From positions 1 to 20,525 of the forward strand of contig ATSW01042572.1 in assembly GCA_000444245.1 (NCBI GenBank): a stretch of 20,525 bases of DNA, read 5' to 3'. Positions 17,461 to 20,525 of the stretch are shown here, piece after piece. Within the stretch, counting starts at the first letter, position 1. Each line of letters begins with the position of its first letter. The notes beneath the pieces are model-generated. The model searched no databases. It saw nothing but the letters and a program-made list of their open reading frames with translations, and had not been told where the DNA came from. Source of the stretch: Botryllus schlosseri (Eukaryota > Chordata > Ascidiacea > Stolidobranchia > Styelidae). The translations under genes were made by a program, and so were the position numbers.

Positions 17461-18600
17461 GTTTTAGTTTTACTGAGAGATGTGTAATTGTTATGGATCC
17501 CGACTGATTAATATTAGTTTGAAGGAATATCGAGCCGATAGATTTTGACAGAAATATGGGTAAATCGGTCCTTTGAGATGATAATATCGGCAATTTCCGT
17601 GGCTTCTTATCTTAGTAGCAGGGAGTCAGCAAATACTAGAATGAGCGGATGGTATCGGTATCAGAGTTTATTAACAAGTTTATCATTTCAAAACATCGCA
17701 AGACTGCGATTTAATGAAAAGATAGGATTCATAGGAAGGTGTAGAAACGACTTGGAGTAGTCTTTGGAATCTGACAACCCCCTGAGCCTAGGCGATATAA
17801 AGAGGAGGTATGCACACTGAATGAAAAGTATAAGAAGATAATATAATAGGACAAGTGACAAAATGAAGTGGTAAGTGATGGAAGGCGAGATTTATCAGGT
17901 GGTGGTCCGGTAAACTTGAGGGCTGGCTAGTATTTATTCAGTGGAAATTGCTTGTATTTCGACTTAAACGTGGACATCAGGGTCGTTCAAAATCTGGAAA
18001 ATCTTTAAAATGCTGCGTATTAGTGTCTCATTCTATAGATTATTTATTGATAAAAAGCAACAATGAGCTTGAAAGAAGCTCACAGGAAAGCTGTTAAGAT
18101 TTCGGGCAAAGAGTTTGAAAGTAGCTGCCCAGGAATGGGCGTGCCACCGACCATAGAACGGCGAGAAGACTAGTAATCACATAACTACGGCTCTTGATTA
18201 GCTAATCGGCTATGCTTCAATGATCACGACAGCAGTCGCTTGCTGATTAATTGTTCAAGGAGTCTGCTACCGGCGGGGATTCTGAAAGCGCATTGATGGT
18301 AGGTTGGCAGATGATGATTTAAGATTAATTCGTGACATGTTGAGGTACGAAATACATGATGAACAAACAACAGCTGCTTCACAAAAACTTTTACAGCTTG
18401 ACCGCTTTATTGTGAAGTAAACGGCTGTAGCCAACATGCCTTGTTTTCATCGAGGGAAAGCAAAGGCGCTTATGCAAGTGACGACCGAATTCCTCGTTTC
18501 AGAAGGGATCCATCATCATTGAATACAAATACAAAGCTTAACAATGACACGAAACTTTGTGCGATCTTATTGGGCTCAGGCTGTATTATATAGGTGACGT
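17461..18600. other. Mostly unassigned stretch with two short open segments
   Basis: Two short plus-strand frames look more ordered than chance. 18063-18173 starts MSLKEAHRKAVKISGKEFES. 18286-18420 reads DDDLRLIRDMLRYEIHDEQT and ends LLQLDRFIVK before TAA. I recognise no domain. They may be remnants of a transposase or of an unknown gene. Elsewhere nothing stands out. Confidence 0.25.
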
Positions 18601-18739
18601 TGAATGATGGAATGCTGTTAGGGCCCTACCTCTTAACCATTGTTTTTATTACGGTCCTTAAAATTTGAGGTGGAGGGGGCGCTAGAGCACGGCAACTTTT
18701 TAAATGGGGAACTGAAGGAAAAAAGGTTAAGAACCACTG
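18601..18739. mobile_element. hAT-like right end, orphan
   Basis: The sequence ends AAAAAGGTTAAGAACCACTG, the inverse of a CAGTGGTTCTTAACC hAT terminus, and is preceded by a purine-rich 'gaggtggagggggcgctagag' block. A weak counterpart (cctcttaacc) lies near 18628, but no matching 8-bp flanks exist. The left limit is a guess. Confidence 0.35.
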
Positions 18740-19968
18740 GTGTAAACGAAACATGCGTTCTGTTGATTTTCGTCGTTTCGTGCGCGTGGGACGTATAGAG
18801 GCTAATTCAGGGGAACGCCACTTTCTGGTGAGATCTTGCTTTCACACATAGCGTATACACATAGGTATAGCGTAAACAGACCCCGCAGATTTGGGTTGGA
18901 TCACATCATGCACGGTGTATTTGACGCATTTCCACCCTCTGTGAGGGTGTGAGGGCACAATTCTGCATGTCTCTGAAGGTACCGGTTGCACCCCACGCTG
19001 TAGTGAAAATCGAATAAATACACCCTACACCTTTCTAGTCCTATAATGAGATTTCGGCTTTAGATTGCTTTTTAAATGTCGACGGATTTGTGGACGGACA
19101 TCAAACGATGTATGGCGTTTACATAAATGCAGTCCCCATTGTAATAGGTATAAAATGTGGATTACGTGCTTCATGCACGTACTTTTAGATCACAAAGTCA
19201 CCCTTAGCAAATTAGGCCAGGAATGATGTCACTTTTGATAAGGAGCACACGTAAATTGTTAGAGTTTAATAAATTATACTGCAATGAATATAGTCTTGGA
19301 AACAAAATGGAGATTGCAACACTGCAGCTGTAATGAGTGAATTGAGATTCGGACTCCCTTCGCTTCCTGGACTCTGTGTACAGGAAGCAGGAACCAACAG
19401 CTCAACAACGCTAACTTAATGTTTTTGTGCTATTCATTAGGAAGTACAATTCAGCCCAAACCACGCCCCTTCGTAACCACTGACCCGTACAGCGCGATAA
19501 TGATCGATGATAGCTAATCAGTAATCATATCTATATATTGAACGATGTTTTTTGAGTCAGCGCTCAAAACTTAACAAAAAAAAAACAATATAAATAAGAA
19601 GCCAAACAGCAAATTTATCAGATTTTGTTACGTAGCGTTAAGGCTTCTTGGAAATATGCCATAGTTGGCGATCTGTGGATATACTACCATTCTATCAGAA
19701 TGAGGTCATGTAAGCAGTGTATTATACAGTAGACTACACTAATAAACCGTTACTGAGATCAGTATTTTAGCAATGGTGAGAAATATCAGATTGAAGTGAG
19801 GAAACTGACGTATTGAGAGCCAGTAAATATTGCGTTTCTCGCTGTTGGATGGTTTATATCATTTTGTCCGGAGAAACATCGGTCCAATGACCAATTCTGA
19901 TGATATGCCTGTATAATACATATAGGTAGGAAATATTCAAACACTGTATGTTCAAAAACGGTTGATGG
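18740..19968. other. Unassigned stretch
   Basis: I see no coding frame, RNA gene or transposon end that I can support across this region. Confidence 0.4.
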
Positions 19969-19976
19969 GTCTATAA

Positions 19977-20170
19977 TAGGGGCGGCCAGCCCGTGGCCCG
20001 CTGGTCAAATGTTGCCCGCGAGAAGGTCTGGTGTGGCCCGCGAGGTAATTCTCGAAGTTAGTTATAACATCAGGTAAAATTGCAAAGCCAACCAAAATTT
20101 GACTAGCCTGACCGCGAAATTTGATGATGACATCAGTTCCGACGCATTGGCAAAACCACTGGCCAGTCAC
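19977..20170. mobile_element. hAT-like left end
   Basis: The sequence TAGGGGCGGCCAGCCCGTGG, followed by 'cccgctggtcaaatg' and 'gtggcccgcgagg', has the CAGGGGTGGCCAACCTG..GGCCCGC form seen at the ends of many hAT elements. The partner end is not in the window, and the flank gtctataa is not repeated. A minus-strand open frame through it (19952-20170) has no domain and is likely chance. Confidence 0.45.
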
Positions 20171-20229
20171 ATTTATCGCATATCTTCGTATATGACCATA
20201 AAGTAAAATATTTCGTAGCAGATTTATTT

Positions 20230-20525
20230 AGAGAGAGAGAGAGAGAGAGTCTTTATTTTTCATCAAACCAAAATACATAACACTCGGCAGTGGTGGTGGT
20301 ACAGAAAATATGCATGCACAGTATTCGGTATTAGATAGGAATGATCGATAAGACCGTGAGGGTCATCTAGTCTGATCACACCAGCATCAAACAGATACAC
20401 TTGACTCTAAACAGTCTGGCTGTAAAAAAAGTTACAGTAGTTAAAAAAATAAAATAGAAGAAAAATTAAACGATGGTAGCAAATGATCAATGAAGCAATG
20501 TCTGGGCGAGGTAGGGCAACAGTGT
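20230..20525 (-). mobile_element. LINE (or SINE) 3' end with (CT)n tail
   Basis: Read on the minus strand, the sequence ends GATGAAAAATAAAGA followed by (CT)n, that is, (GA)n at 20231-20249 on the plus strand. An AATAAA just before a simple-repeat tail is typical of CR1/L2-like LINE 3' ends and of SINEs that share them. Part of it recurs at 16948-17060. No reverse-transcriptase motif is seen before the right edge, so the element may continue outside. Confidence 0.55.
20231..20249 (+). repeat. (GA)n microsatellite
   Basis: About nine GA units, lying directly at the 3' terminus of the minus-strand LINE-like end and most simply explained as its tail. Confidence 0.9.

Noticed and set aside
17273-17593. 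Minus-strand open frame of 106 codons overlapping the galaxin-like exon
   Set aside because: No domain, and it overlaps a plus-strand exon with clear di-cysteine repeats, an acceptor and a poly(A) signal.
1-20525. tRNA, rRNA, CRISPR array, bacterial operon signals
   Set aside because: None was seen; the sequence is eukaryotic with spliced exons and animal transposons.

Overview
The window looks like an invertebrate animal genome. It is AT-rich, its genes are split by GT-AG introns (many only 62-101 nt), and it is crowded with hAT-type DNA transposons, MITEs and non-LTR retrotransposon fragments. The compact introns would fit a tunicate or another small-genome marine deuterostome, but the sequence alone does not fix the species. 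I see no bacterial genes, rRNA, tRNA or CRISPR array.

Layout. 1-440: minus-strand LINE reverse-transcriptase fragment running off the left edge. 854-2031: hAT-like element with a smaller one inside it. 2799-3162: probable MITE carrying two CRE sites. 3697-8770: deep nest of elements. An old copy of a 'TAGGGATGGTGTGAAC' family was entered by another copy of the same family (3713-8695). That copy holds two further hAT elements (4357-5609 and 5806-8539). The second holds a decayed Ty3/gypsy retroelement (about 6407-8502), which holds a 193-bp MITE (7846-8038). Most layers have perfect 8-bp target duplications. 8983-10558: LINE RT fragment cut off at a CAGGCCGTG-ended hAT element that keeps the C-terminal end of its transposase.

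The main host gene lies on the minus strand at 11068-15937. It is the 3' part of an adhesion-class GPCR, with the end of a GAIN domain, a GPS cleavage motif, all seven membrane segments and a cytoplasmic tail. I rebuilt nine exons, plus a tentative 28-nt tenth, whose intron phases all agree. The third intracellular loop is about 168 residues over three dedicated exons, far longer than is usual for the class. An RKRR furin-type site lies N-terminal to the GPS. The 5' part of the gene is not recognised.

Right of the receptor are a 490-bp foldback MITE (16448-16937) with 222-nt arms, then a plus-strand terminal exon of a galaxin-like di-cysteine protein (17195-17378) with a poly(A) signal. Its upstream exons must lie to the left and the receptor's to the right, so the two genes may interleave on opposite strands, unless the galaxin-like exon is an orphan. 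From 17461 to the end I find mostly non-coding sequence with hAT ends and a LINE 3' end with a (CT)n tail.
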